Positions 7,162-15,698 of a stretch of 16,024 nucleotides of DNA are shown here, one piece after another; within the stretch, counting starts at the first letter, position 1; each line of letters begins with the position of its first letter. Source of the DNA: Solirubrobacteraceae bacterium. GTDB lineage: Bacteria; Actinomycetota; Thermoleophilia; Solirubrobacterales; Solirubrobacteraceae. The stretch spans positions 1 through 16,024 of the forward strand of contig JAEMSV010000083.1 of the NCBI GenBank assembly GCA_016462625.1, in the 5' to 3' direction. Under the pieces are notes generated by a model, which had not been told where the DNA came from, ran no database searches, and saw only the letters and a list, made by a program, of their open reading frames with translations. Position numbers and translations under genes: made by a program.

Positions 7162-8076
7162 ATGCGAGTCATCGCGCTGGGCGTCCATGTCCTCGACGTC
7201 CTCGTCCGGCCCGTCGAGGCGATCCCCGAGGGCCAGGGCGGCGCGCTCGTCGAGCAGATCAAGGTGACCGCCGCGGGATCCGCGGGTGGCACCGCGGTCG
7301 TGCTCGCTCGGCTCGGCGCAGCGGTCCGCAGCGCGGGCGCCGTCGGGACGGACGCGGCCGGGGACATGCTGCTGTCGTTGCTCGAGCGCGAGGGCATCGA
7401 CGTCTCGCTGCTGCGACGGGTCGACGACGCGCAGACCTCGGCGAGCGTGCTGCCGATCCGCCCCGACGGCTCGCGGCCGGCGTTCCACGTGGTCGGGGCG
7501 AACGCGGCCGCGGGACCGGACTCGGTCTCGGACGCCGACCTGGACGAGGTCGGCTTCCTGCACCTCGGCGGCCCGGAGTTCATGGGCGGCGAGGTCGCGG
7601 CGCAGGTCCTGGCGCGGGCGCAGGAGCGCGGGGTCATCACCTCGGCCGACCTTCTGGCCCCCGGCGACCCAGGGATCCTCGAGTGGGTCGGGGCCGCGTT
7701 GCCCCACCTGGACTGGCTGCTGCCCAACGACGAGCAGGCGCTGGGCTTCACCGGCGAGACCGATCTGATCGCCGCATGCCGGGCGCTGCTGGAACGGGGC
7801 GTGGGCGGCGTGGCGGCGACCCGCGGTGCGGACGGCGCCGTCGTCGTGACGGCCGACGAGATCGTCGAGGTCCCCGCCTTCCCCGTCGACGTCGTCGACA
7901 CCACCGGCTGCGGCGACGCGTTCAGCGCAGGCTTCCTGCGGGGGATCGCGCTCGGGCTCCCCCACGCGGACGCCGCGGCGCTCGGCTGTGCGGCGGCCGC
8001 GCAGGTCGCCGGCGGACTGGGCAGCGACGCGGGCGCGTACGACCTCGAGTCCGTTCGCGCCTTCGCGGCGCGCTGA
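7162..8076 (+). CDS. PfkB/ribokinase-family sugar kinase
   Basis: This 304-residue protein shows the PfkB fold. An N-terminal Gly-rich element AAGSAGGTAVVLARLG (37-52) stands where ribokinases have GGNAANVA. PNDEQA (188-193) corresponds to the N-x-x-E metal/phosphate motif. DTTGCGDAFSAGF (246-258) is PfkB signature 2, with Asp252 as predicted catalytic base. Cys replaces the usual Ala in the anion-hole GAGD. The kinase should phosphorylate a sugar or related compound with ATP in the cytoplasm. The start is ATG at 7162 because GGAGGA at 7147-7152 lies 9 bases upstream. A longer frame would overlap the aldolase gene. The 5-base gap to the FucA-like aldolase implies one mRNA and a kinase-then-aldolase pathway. 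The substrate is not predictable. Confidence 0.9.
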   Translation: MRVIALGVHVLDVLVRPVEAIPEGQGGALVEQIKVTAAGSAGGTAVVLARLGAAVRSAGAVGTDAAGDMLLSLLEREGIDVSLLRRVDDAQTSASVLPIRPDGSRPAFHVVGANAAAGPDSVSDADLDEVGFLHLGGPEFMGGEVAAQVLARAQERGVITSADLLAPGDPGILEWVGAALPHLDWLLPNDEQALGFTGETDLIAACRALLERGVGGVAATRGADGAVVVTADEIVEVPAFPVDVVDTTGCGDAFSAGFLRGIALGLPHADAAALGCAAAAQVAGGLGSDAGAYDLESVRAFAAR

Positions 8077-8077
8077 C

Positions 8078-8761
8078 TCAGACGCGCAGGTCCTCGACCA
8101 GCTCCGCGTAGTGCGCGAGCTCCTCGTCGTGGTCGGGGTCCCGGAGGGGTTCGACGACCGCGGCCTCGTACCACTCGCGCATCGCGGGGATGCCGCGGAG
8201 GTGTTCCGCGTACGCGAGCGCGGCAGGATCCAGCGGCAGGTCGAACGTCTGGATGCGGAAGGCGACGGGCGCGAAGAACGCGTCCACCGCGGTGAACGCC
8301 GACCCGGCGAGGAAGGGGCCGCCGAATCGGACCAGCCCCTCACCCCACAGCTCGCACAGCCGATCGAGGTCGCGCTGCAGGCCCGGCGTGATGGCGTGCA
8401 GCCGCATCCGGACCGCACAGCTCAGCGAGCACTCGGTCCGCAGCGCGTCGAAGCCGGAGTGCATCTCCGCCGCCGCCGAGCGCGCCCAGGCGCGGGCGTC
8501 GATGTCCACGGGCCAGACGGTCGCGTGGCGCTCAGCCAGGTACTCGGTGATGGCGAGCGAATCCCAGACCACGCGCTCGCCGTCGATCAGCACCGGGACC
8601 TTGCCGCTCGGCGAGAAGGCGCGGAACGTCGCGGCGCTGCCCCCTTCCACGAACGCGGTGAGCCGCTCCTCGAACGGGATCCCGAGCGCGCGCATGAGCA
8701 CCCAAGCGCGCAGCGACCACGATGAGTGGTTCTTGTTCGCGATATTCAGGACGTAGCTCAT
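8078..8761 (-). CDS. Glutathione S-transferase family protein
   Basis: This 227-residue protein has a thioredoxin-like N-terminal domain (1-80): NKNHSSWSLRAWVLM with a Ser/Trp active-site region at 13-16, GKVPVLID holding the cis-Pro56, and DSLAITEYL (67-75), the usual gamma-glutamyl contact segment. An all-helical C-terminal domain follows (about 88-220). This matches the bacterial GST group whose members begin with a K-N-x-S-S-W-S-L-R element. Family role: thiol conjugation or isomerisation, substrate unknown. Many actinobacteria make mycothiol rather than glutathione, so the natural thiol is open. The ATG at 8761 overlaps the AI-2E permease stop by 4 bases, with GGAG 8 bases upstream, so it ends the minus-strand run. 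One base separates it from the convergent kinase. Confidence 0.9.
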   Translation of the reverse strand: MSYVLNIANKNHSSWSLRAWVLMRALGIPFEERLTAFVEGGSAATFRAFSPSGKVPVLIDGERVVWDSLAITEYLAERHATVWPVDIDARAWARSAAAEMHSGFDALRTECSLSCAVRMRLHAITPGLQRDLDRLCELWGEGLVRFGGPFLAGSAFTAVDAFFAPVAFRIQTFDLPLDPAALAYAEHLRGIPAMREWYEAAVVEPLRDPDHDEELAHYAELVEDLRV

Positions 8762-9927
8762 GGCGGTGGCTCCAGCGCGTGGCTGATCGCGGTCTGGCGA
8801 CGGACGATCGGCACCACGGTCGCGATCACCGCCGCCACCGGCACCGCCAGGAACGCGCCGATGATCCCGCCCAGGATGCCGCCGGCGCCGACGCAGACCA
8901 GGATCACGACCGGGTGCAGCTCGACGTTGCGCCCGACGATCAGCGGATAGAGCAGGTCGCCCTCCAGCTGCTGGACGAGGATTACCGCGCCGATGACCAG
9001 CCCGGCGCTCAGCGGGCCCTCGGACACGAGCGCGACCAGTGCGGCCGCGGCGCCGGCGACGATCGCCCCGATGAACGGGATGAACGCGAGGACGAAGGTC
9101 AGGATCGCCAGCGGCATGATCAGCGGGACGCCGATGATCCACAACGCGAGCCCGATGCCGATCGCGTCGATGGTCGCGATGAGCGTGATGCCGCGGACGA
9201 AGGCACTCAGGACCCGCCAACCCTCCTCCCCCACGACGTGCATCGTGCGCTGCCGGTGGTCGGGGAACAGGCGCACGAACCAGTCCCACATCCGGTCGCC
9301 GTCGCGGACGAGGAAGAACGTGATGACCATCGTGATCAGGATCCCGGCGAGCGCCTGCACGGCCAGCAGCGCGCCCGAGTAGACGCCGGTCGCGATGTCG
9401 TCGGCGCTCTCCTGGACCCGCGCGTTGACCTCGTCGATGGCCTCTTGAATGTCGGCCTCGGAGATCCCGAGCGGTCCCGATCCGACCCAGTCGCCGACCT
9501 CGTCGAGGCCGTCACCGACCTGCGTCGCCAGCTCGTCGAACTCGTGGATCGCCGACGGCACGATCAGCCAGCCCACCCCGAACAGGACCGCGAGGCCGGC
9601 GATGTAGACGAGCGCCGTCGCGAGGGTCGGCCGGACCCCCTTGCGGCGCAGCCACATCGCGGGCGGCCCGAGGATCGTCGCCGCCAGGATCGCGATGAAC
9701 ACGGGCAGCAGGATCAACCGCAGCTGCCAGACCCCGTAGACGATCACCATGAGCGCGGCGACGCACACGAGGAAGCGCCAGCCCAGCTCGCTCAACACCG
9801 CGAGCGTGCGCGGAACGGTAATCGGATCCCGCCCGCCCCGCCGCCCACCGGGCGCCTCGGGAGGCGCCGCGGCGGCCGGCAGGACCGGGACGTCGTCCCT
9901 ACTCGTAGGCGAGTGCCTCGAGGACAT
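8758..9927 (-). CDS. AI-2E family transporter (PerM/YhhT-like permease)
   Basis: With ATG at 9927 this is a 389-residue membrane protein. A disordered, charged N-terminus (1-48) is followed by hydrophobic segments near 52-69, 72-88 and 103-123. A long soluble amphipathic stretch then contains GISEADIQEAIDEV, with more helices after about residue 205. The hallmark QQLEGDLLYPLIVGRNVELH and following PVV near the C-terminus identify the AI-2E/PerM family. Members export or exchange small solutes; a quorum-signal role holds only for a few. The start is uncertain: the ATG overlaps the FtsX gene end by 29 bases without a clear ribosome site, while a GTG near codon 44 would give a shorter tail. The frame extends further upstream but reads as a Ser/Pro/Arg-rich shadow there. 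It is coupled to the downstream GST by an ATGA overlap. Confidence 0.88.
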   Translation of the reverse strand: MSSRHSPTSRDDVPVLPAAAAPPEAPGGRRGGRDPITVPRTLAVLSELGWRFLVCVAALMVIVYGVWQLRLILLPVFIAILAATILGPPAMWLRRKGVRPTLATALVYIAGLAVLFGVGWLIVPSAIHEFDELATQVGDGLDEVGDWVGSGPLGISEADIQEAIDEVNARVQESADDIATGVYSGALLAVQALAGILITMVITFFLVRDGDRMWDWFVRLFPDHRQRTMHVVGEEGWRVLSAFVRGITLIATIDAIGIGLALWIIGVPLIMPLAILTFVLAFIPFIGAIVAGAAAALVALVSEGPLSAGLVIGAVILVQQLEGDLLYPLIVGRNVELHPVVILVCVGAGGILGGIIGAFLAVPVAAVIATVVPIVRRQTAISHALEPPP

Positions 9928-12466
9928 CGAGCTTCGAGGCCCGTCGAGCGGGCAGGATCGCGGCGACCACACCGGCCAGTGCGGAGAGGACCAGCAGGGT
10001 GATGAGCGCACCGATCGGGAACGTCAGCACGAAGCCATCCTCCTCCAGGGGCCGGGACACGAGCAGGGCGAACAGTACGCCGAGCACGACGCCCAGGGTC
10101 GCACCGATGAGCGACGTGATCACCGCCTCCAGGCGCACGATGCGCCGAACCTGTCGCCTGGACGTGCCGATGGCTCGCAACATGCCCAGCTCACGGGTCC
10201 GTTCGAACACGGACAGCGCCAGGGTGTTCACGATCCCGAACAGGGACACGATCACCGAGAGGGCCAGCAGGGCGTAGATCAGCCCCAGGATCTGGCCGAT
10301 CTGGTCGGCCTGCGACTCCTTCAGCTCCTCGCGGGTCTGGGCCTCGGTGTTCGGGAACCGGCTCGCGAGCAGGCGGTCGATGGCCGTCCGAGTCGCCGCC
10401 GGCGGACGCGACTTGTCGAACGCGACGAACACCATCGCCGGCTGCTTGACGCCGAACGCCGAGCGGATCGTCTGCGTCGAGACGACCAGGCCACCCCCCA
10501 GCACGCCGAAGTCGCCCTCGTCGACGAGCCCGCGCACCGTGAGCGTCACGCGGCGGCCGGTCGGCGTCAGGACGCGGAGCTGATCGCCGACCTTGCGGCC
10601 CTTCCCGACCGACGAGCCGGAGTCGACCACGGTGCCGTCGCGCCCGAGGGCGGCCAGGACGGCGTTGTTGCCCTCCTTCCACTCCGCGTCGTAGGTCTTC
10701 GCCGCGGACGGGTCGATGCCGACCACCGACGGGGTGCCGGACACGCCGGTGACCTTGCTCTTCGAGAACCGGAACGCCGTGGTCTCCCCGACGCCGGGCA
10801 CGTCGGCGACCTCGCCCTGGACCCCGGCCGGCACCGGGCTGAAGCCGTCCTTGCTCATGATCGTCAGGTCTCCGCTGAACGCGCGGTCGACGGAAGCCTC
10901 GACCGACCCCTGGAGGCCCGCGGCGAAGATCGACACGAACGCGACGAGCGCCACGCCGATCATCAGCGCGGCGGCCGTGACGGCCGTCCGCGCCGGGTTC
11001 CGGGTGGAGTTCTCCCGCGCGAGTCGGCCGGTGAACCCGAACACGCGCTGCAGCGGGGCTCCGATCGCCGCGGCGAGCGGGCGCACGAGCCGCGGGCTGA
11101 GTAGCGCGACGGCGAGGAACACCACCGCGGCACCCAGGCCGAGGAGCGTCGCGGCCTGGCCGCCTGATCCACCGCCGAACAGCCCGAAGAGCAGCAGGCC
11201 GATGCCCACGACGAGCAGCACCGTGGCGAAGTACGGGCGCCGCTGCCTGCCCTCCTGCCCGGTCAGGCCTTCACGCATCGCCGCGATGGGTGCGATCCGC
11301 GTCGCGCGCAACGCAGGCGCGATGCTCGCCACCACGGTCACGACGGTGCCGACCAGCAGGCCGATGATGATCGTGCGCGCCTTGATGACGGACCCGCCGG
11401 TGGGCAGGTCGAAGCCGAACGCGCTGAACAGGCTGGTCAACCCCGGGGCCAGCAGCAGGCCGCCGATCAGCCCGATGATCGAGGCGACGAGGCCGATGAG
11501 GAACGCCTCGAGCGCGACGCTGCCGAGCACCTGCCGGCGTGACGCGCCGAGCGTGCGCAGCAGCGCGAGCTCACGCGTCCGCTGCGCGACCGTGATCGAG
11601 AACGTGTTGTAGATGACGAACGCGCCGACGAACACGGCGATGCCGCCGAAGACCAGCAGCGCGGTGCGCAGGAAGCCCAGGTTGTCCTGGAGATCCTGCG
11701 ACTGCTTGTCCGCGCTCTCCTGGCCGGTGCGAACCGTGACCGGCGCGCCTCGCAGCGCGGTTGCGACGCGACCCTTCAGCTCCTGCGGGCTCACACCGTC
11801 CTCGGCCGCGACGTCGACCTCGCTGATCTGCCCGACCTGGTTCGTCGCCCTCTGGGCCTCGGCCAGGGGCATCAGCGCGAACGCGGCGCCGGCGAGCGAA
11901 TCGAGATCGCCGAACTTCACGATCCCGACGACGTCGTACTCGCGCTTGCCGTCCTCGGTGACGATCGGCACCTTGCTCCCGACCGGGAAGTCGTGATCCT
12001 CGGCGGTCTTGGCGTCGATCGCCACCTCGCCGGGTCGCGCCGGCTTGCGGCCCTCGGTCACGCGGAACGCCGTGAAGCGGTCGTCGCCGATGCTCTGGAC
12101 GAAGTTCGGCGCGCCGCCCGTCGTGATCGCGTCGCCGTTCTTGTCGCGGATCGAGGCCTGGCCCTGGATCGAGCCTTCCGCCGCCGCGACCCCCGGAACC
12201 GCTGCGACCCGCTCGACGAGCGACTGCGGCAGGGGCTCGGCGCCGGTGCTGCCGTCGTCGCCCTCGAGTCCCTCGATCGTGCGGGGCGTCACCGCCACGT
12301 CGATGCCGGCGGAGCCCGTCTGGAAGATGTCGTCGAACGACTTGTTGATCGTGTCGGTCAGGACGAATGTCCCGCTGATCATCGCGACGCCCAGGATGAT
12401 CGCGATCGACGTGAGCGCCGTCCGGAGCTTGCGCGAGGCGATGCCCCGCAGGGTGAGCGCGGTCAT
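9899..12466 (-). CDS. ABC transporter permease, FtsX/MacB type, two FtsX domains
   Basis: This 855-residue protein has an N-terminal membrane helix (about 17-38), then a large extracytoplasmic MacB-PCD-like domain (40-262). The first FtsX unit (265-395) contains QRTRELALLRTLGASRRQV. Two or so central helices follow (412-458), then a second cycle: helix at 495-518, a second periplasmic-type domain, and a second FtsX unit near the C-terminus with ERTRELGMLRAIGTSRRQV. The near-identical coupling motifs show an internal duplication, normal for the long actinobacterial members. Such permeases use mechanotransmission to move lipids, peptides or drugs rather than classic import. The ATG at 12466 overlaps the ATPase stop as ATGA, so the two form a complete transporter. 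The end overlaps the AI-2E gene. The cargo is unknown. Confidence 0.93.
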   Translation of the reverse strand: MTALTLRGIASRKLRTALTSIAIILGVAMISGTFVLTDTINKSFDDIFQTGSAGIDVAVTPRTIEGLEGDDGSTGAEPLPQSLVERVAAVPGVAAAEGSIQGQASIRDKNGDAITTGGAPNFVQSIGDDRFTAFRVTEGRKPARPGEVAIDAKTAEDHDFPVGSKVPIVTEDGKREYDVVGIVKFGDLDSLAGAAFALMPLAEAQRATNQVGQISEVDVAAEDGVSPQELKGRVATALRGAPVTVRTGQESADKQSQDLQDNLGFLRTALLVFGGIAVFVGAFVIYNTFSITVAQRTRELALLRTLGASRRQVLGSVALEAFLIGLVASIIGLIGGLLLAPGLTSLFSAFGFDLPTGGSVIKARTIIIGLLVGTVVTVVASIAPALRATRIAPIAAMREGLTGQEGRQRRPYFATVLLVVGIGLLLFGLFGGGSGGQAATLLGLGAAVVFLAVALLSPRLVRPLAAAIGAPLQRVFGFTGRLARENSTRNPARTAVTAAALMIGVALVAFVSIFAAGLQGSVEASVDRAFSGDLTIMSKDGFSPVPAGVQGEVADVPGVGETTAFRFSKSKVTGVSGTPSVVGIDPSAAKTYDAEWKEGNNAVLAALGRDGTVVDSGSSVGKGRKVGDQLRVLTPTGRRVTLTVRGLVDEGDFGVLGGGLVVSTQTIRSAFGVKQPAMVFVAFDKSRPPAATRTAIDRLLASRFPNTEAQTREELKESQADQIGQILGLIYALLALSVIVSLFGIVNTLALSVFERTRELGMLRAIGTSRRQVRRIVRLEAVITSLIGATLGVVLGVLFALLVSRPLEEDGFVLTFPIGALITLLVLSALAGVVAAILPARRASKLDVLEALAYE

Positions 12467-13188
12467 GCGGCGATGCCTCGCATGACCTCGAAGACGTGGT
12501 CGGCGTCACCGGCCGGCTCGTCGTGGACGATCCTGCCGTCGGCGAGGACGATCAGCCGGTCGGCGATGGCCGCGACGTGCGCGTCGTGGGTCACCATGAT
12601 CACCGTCTGGCCCAGGTCGTCGACCGAGGCCCGCAGCAGCCGCTGGATCTCCTCGGACGACTTCGAGTCGAGGTTGCCGGTCGGCTCGTCGGCGAATACC
12701 ACGGCCGGCTTGTGGACGAGCGCCCTGGCCACGGCGACCCGCTGCTGCTGGCCGCCGGATAGCTCGGCCGGGCGGTGCGTGCGCCGGTCGTCCAGGCCCA
12801 CGGTCGCGATGAGCGTGTCCAGCCACTCGGGGTCAGGCTTGCGGCCCGCGAGGGTGAGCGGGAGCGTGATGTTCTCCTCCGCCGTCAGGACGGGCAGAAG
12901 ATTGAACGCCTGAAAGACGAACCCGACGCGGTCGCGCCGGAGCCTCGTCAGCTCGGCGTCCTTCAAACCGGCCAGCTCGACGCCGTCGAGCGTGACGCTG
13001 CCGCTCGTCGGCGTGTCGAGCCCCGCCAGGCAGTGCATGAGCGTCGACTTGCCCGAGCCGGACGGCCCCATGATCGCCGTGAGACCGCCGGCCGGAAACG
13101 CCACCGTGACGCCGGCGAGGGCGTCGACGGCGGCCTCGCCCTCGCCGTAGCGGCGCTGCAGGTCGGTGGCGGTGACGATGTCGGGCAT
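12463..13188 (-). CDS. ABC transporter ATP-binding protein, MacB/LolD type
   Basis: This 241-residue ATPase has every core motif: Walker A GPSGSGKST (41-49), Q-loop VFQAFNLLP (Gln93), signature LSGGQQQR (143-150), Walker B VVFADEP with Glu168, D-loop GNLDS (171-175) and switch MVTHD (His201). The RVGFVFQAFNLLPVLTAEEN stretch is typical of the LolD/MacB/FtsE group that partners FtsX-fold permeases. The start is ATG at 13188, set by AGGAG at 13194-13198 with a 5-base spacer. Its stop overlaps the permease ATG, so subunit synthesis is coupled. It lies 35 bases downstream of the response regulator gene with no visible terminator, so cotranscription with the two-component genes is likely. Confidence 0.95.
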   Translation of the reverse strand: MPDIVTATDLQRRYGEGEAAVDALAGVTVAFPAGGLTAIMGPSGSGKSTLMHCLAGLDTPTSGSVTLDGVELAGLKDAELTRLRRDRVGFVFQAFNLLPVLTAEENITLPLTLAGRKPDPEWLDTLIATVGLDDRRTHRPAELSGGQQQRVAVARALVHKPAVVFADEPTGNLDSKSSEEIQRLLRASVDDLGQTVIMVTHDAHVAAIADRLIVLADGRIVHDEPAGDADHVFEVMRGIAA

Positions 13189-13223
13189 TCGGGCTCCTGA
13201 GGTCTGGGGCGGCGGGGGGAGGG

Positions 13224-13889
13224 TCAGGACGCGGCGCGCACGAAGGCGAGCACCGCGAGCACGCGCCGGTGGTCATCGGGCGCGGCGGGAAGGTTCAGCT
13301 TTCCGAAGATGCTCGTGACGTGCTTCTCGATGGCCCGGTCGGTCACGACGAGCTGCTGGGCGATGCCGTGGTTCGAGCGACCCTCGGCCATCAGGGAGAG
13401 GACCTCGCGCTCTCGCGGGCTGAGCGGCTCCAGCGGATCGGTCTGGCGCCTGCGGCCCAGGAGCTGCGCGACGACCTCGGGGTCGAGCGCCGAGCCGCCC
13501 TCCCCCACGCGCCGCACCGACTCGACGAAGCGGTCGAGGTCGCCCACCCGGTCCTTCAGGAGGTATCCGGTGCCGGCGCCGGCCGGGTTCGAACCGGCGT
13601 CGGACAGCAGCTCGAGCGCGTAGCCCTCCTCGACGTACTGGCTCAGCACCAGCACGCCGACCTCGGGCTGGCGCTCGCGGATCTCGGCCGCGGCCCGAAG
13701 GCCCTCGTCGGTGTGGGTGGGCGGCATCTTGATGTCGATGATCGCGACGTCGGGCTTGTGCGCGCCGACCTTCCGCAGGAGGTCCTCGGCATCGCCCGCC
13801 TGTCCGACGACCTCCATCCCGGCGTCGGTGAGCAGGCGCACGAGCCCTTCGCGCAGGAGGACGGAATCATCGGCTACGACGACGCGCAT
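13224..13889 (-). CDS. NarL/LuxR-type response regulator
   Basis: This 221-residue regulator has an N-terminal receiver domain (1-120) with acidic pocket Asp7-Asp8, phosphoacceptor Asp52 in IIDIKMPP, the conserved Ser83 in LSQYVE, and Lys112 in GYLLKDRV. A C-terminal LuxR-type helix-turn-helix (155-200) starts LSPREREVLSLMAEG and includes the recognition-helix region TDRAIEKHVTSIF. Before the conserved lysine the loop reads SDAGSNPAGAGTGYLLK, a few residues longer than usual for this family. The start is ATG at 13889 with GGAG 5 bases upstream. The gene overlaps the histidine kinase end by 16 bases. It most likely receives phosphate from that kinase, and the adjacent ABC transporter operon is the obvious, unproven, target. 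Confidence 0.95.
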   Translation of the reverse strand: MRVVVADDSVLLREGLVRLLTDAGMEVVGQAGDAEDLLRKVGAHKPDVAIIDIKMPPTHTDEGLRAAAEIRERQPEVGVLVLSQYVEEGYALELLSDAGSNPAGAGTGYLLKDRVGDLDRFVESVRRVGEGGSALDPEVVAQLLGRRRQTDPLEPLSPREREVLSLMAEGRSNHGIAQQLVVTDRAIEKHVTSIFGKLNLPAAPDDHRRVLAVLAFVRAAS

Positions 13890-15628
13890 GGGATCTCCGC
13901 TCGGATGGTGGTTCCCGCGCCGGGCGGACTCTCAACGTCGAGATGTCCGTCGAGCGCGTCGACGCGGTCGGCCAGGCCGCGGAGTCCGTGGCCCTCGGCG
14001 TTGGCCCCGCCCCGGCCGTCGTCGCGAACCTCGACGACGGCGTGGCCGTTCTCCCGCGCAACGCGAACCGTCGCGTGGTCCGCGGCGGCATGCTTGGCGA
14101 GGTTCGCCAGGGCCTCGGAGACGACGAAGTACGCCGCCGCCTCGACCGCCGTGGGCAGCCGCTCTTGGGGCATCTCCTCGACGTCGACGGGCGTCGGCGA
14201 GCGGGCGGCCAGCGCGTCGACCGCGGCGGGGAGCCCGCGGTCGGTCAGGATCGCCGGGTGGATGCCGCGGGCCAGCTCGCGCAGCTCCTCGAGCGCGTCG
14301 CTCAGCTCACCGCCGGCACGATCGAGCAGCACGCGCGCGCCGTCGGGGTCCTCGTCGATCGCGTTGCGCGCGAGCCCGAGTTGGAGGGAGAGCGAGACGA
14401 GCCGCTGCTGGGCACCGTCGTGCAGATCGCGCTCGAGCCGCCGGCGCTCGGCGAGCCCGGCGGTGACGATGCGGGCACGCGAGTCGCGCAGGTCTTCGAC
14501 ACGGGCGCGCAGCTCGGCCTCGAGCCGCCCGTTCTCCATCGCCAGGGCGGCGGCGGCCGCAGCGCTGGCGACGAGCTCGCGCTCCTCGTCGCGAGAGCGG
14601 TCGAACAGGATCGCGCCCACCAGCTCTTCGCCGTGGCGCACCTCGACCACGCCGCGGGCTGGATCATCGGCGGCCGGAAGCGCGAGCGCATGCCCTTCGT
14701 CAGAGACGAAGCGCCGCTCGGCGTCGAGCCAGTACGCCAGCTCGATGGTGGGATCCCCGACCGCCTCGGCGACCGCCGCCCGCAGCGGCTCGCGCTCGCC
14801 GCCGAGCCGCTCGACGAGATCCTCCACGGCGCTCGCGCGCGCCCACCGCGAGCGGAGGAGCCCTCCAAGGAAGACGAAGGGCAGTAGGAGGAACGGGACG
14901 ACCGCGATCACGTTGCCGACCTCCTGGAACGTGCTCTCACCGCCGCCAAGGCCGTCGGCCGCGAGCAGCAGCGCGAACATCACGAGCATCACCGCACCGC
15001 ACGCGAGGACGGGCGTCAGGACGCGCCGCGCCGCGGGCGTCGCCCGGCGCCACCGCCGCACGATGAGGACCACCAGCGCGGCGACGACCACCGCGCCGAT
15101 CAGGCTGCCGACCGCGTCGATCGCATCGGCGATCCCCTGCTGCTCGACGATCATGAGTGGATTCGGCGGCGAGTCCTCCTGCCAATCGGCGAGATCGGAG
15201 GTGAAGAACGCCAGGCCGAGCGGGATGCCGATGGCCAGCCCGTAGCCGACGCCCAACAGGCGCCGCTCGATCGGGAGCGTCACCTGGCCGCTGGGGTAGG
15301 CCAGCACGAGCTGGATGAAGACGATGAAGAAGACCGCACCCCCGAGACAGCCGACGGTGAACACCCAGGTCACGTCGCTGACCTTGAGCGCGTTGAGGAA
15401 GTAGGTGAAGCCGACCCCGCACAGCAAGGCTCCGACGTGGTTGTGTGGGCGGCGCCCCCACGCGATGAGCCCGGAGCCGATGTAGGCGACCATCACGCTG
15501 GCGGTCACGGCCGCCTCGAGGCCTGGGTACGCCGTCTCCTCGTCACCGAGGCTCAGCGAGATGCCGAAGGCCGTCAGCAGGAGTCCGAGCAGCCCGAGCC
15601 CGATGAGCGCGGGGCGCAGGCCCGTCAC
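13874..15628 (-). CDS. Membrane sensor histidine kinase, NarL-type (HisKA_3)
   Basis: Read from GTG at 15628 the protein has 584 residues. The N-terminal part holds about eight hydrophobic segments (5-27, 38-56, 64-80, 88-110, 122-142, 170-190, 203-223, 238-257). A GAF-like stretch (about 268-365) and a helical linker follow. The dimerisation/phosphoacceptor motif RRLERDLHDGAQQRL puts the phosphorylated His at 403. The ATPase domain has an N-box (SEALANLAKHA, 504-514), G1 DDGRGG (536-541) and G2 GHGLRGL (546-552). The signal is unknown; the membrane bundle may sense it directly. The GTG start is chosen because GGAGG (15637-15641) lies 8 bases upstream and a hydrophobic helix follows at once. 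A TTG at 15721 would add 31 non-hydrophobic residues. It overlaps its response regulator by 16 bases. Confidence 0.92.
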   Translation of the reverse strand: MTGLRPALIGLGLLGLLLTAFGISLSLGDEETAYPGLEAAVTASVMVAYIGSGLIAWGRRPHNHVGALLCGVGFTYFLNALKVSDVTWVFTVGCLGGAVFFIVFIQLVLAYPSGQVTLPIERRLLGVGYGLAIGIPLGLAFFTSDLADWQEDSPPNPLMIVEQQGIADAIDAVGSLIGAVVVAALVVLIVRRWRRATPAARRVLTPVLACGAVMLVMFALLLAADGLGGGESTFQEVGNVIAVVPFLLLPFVFLGGLLRSRWARASAVEDLVERLGGEREPLRAAVAEAVGDPTIELAYWLDAERRFVSDEGHALALPAADDPARGVVEVRHGEELVGAILFDRSRDEERELVASAAAAAALAMENGRLEAELRARVEDLRDSRARIVTAGLAERRRLERDLHDGAQQRLVSLSLQLGLARNAIDEDPDGARVLLDRAGGELSDALEELRELARGIHPAILTDRGLPAAVDALAARSPTPVDVEEMPQERLPTAVEAAAYFVVSEALANLAKHAAADHATVRVARENGHAVVEVRDDGRGGANAEGHGLRGLADRVDALDGHLDVESPPGAGTTIRAEIPCASS

Positions 15629-15636
15629 GCGGCCAG

Positions 15637-15641
15637 CCTCC
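15637..15641 (-). promoter_or_regulatory. Ribosome-binding site fixing the histidine kinase start
   Basis: On the minus strand GGAGG sits 8 bases before the GTG at 15628. It is the only strong ribosome site in the 70-base gap after the receiver-domain gene, so it decides between this GTG and the upstream in-frame TTG. Confidence 0.6.
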
Positions 15642-15698
15642 GGCGGGATGTACGAGCGCAGCGAGCACTCCCGGCCGCATGCGAGCGCGCAGCGCGAG

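Noticed and set aside
8762..9289. N-terminal extension of the GST frame
   Set aside because: It overlaps the AI-2E gene out of frame with Arg/Gly-rich sequence. ATG at 8761 has a good ribosome site and begins the GST fold.
9749..11104. Open frame of 451 codons on the plus strand
   Set aside because: It is antisense to the FtsX permease and AI-2E genes, with charged low-complexity composition and no recognisable motif.
13269..15245. Open frame of 658 codons on the plus strand
   Set aside because: It lies antisense to the response regulator and histidine kinase, both with full motifs. Its translation is low-complexity Ser/Arg/Ala-rich sequence.
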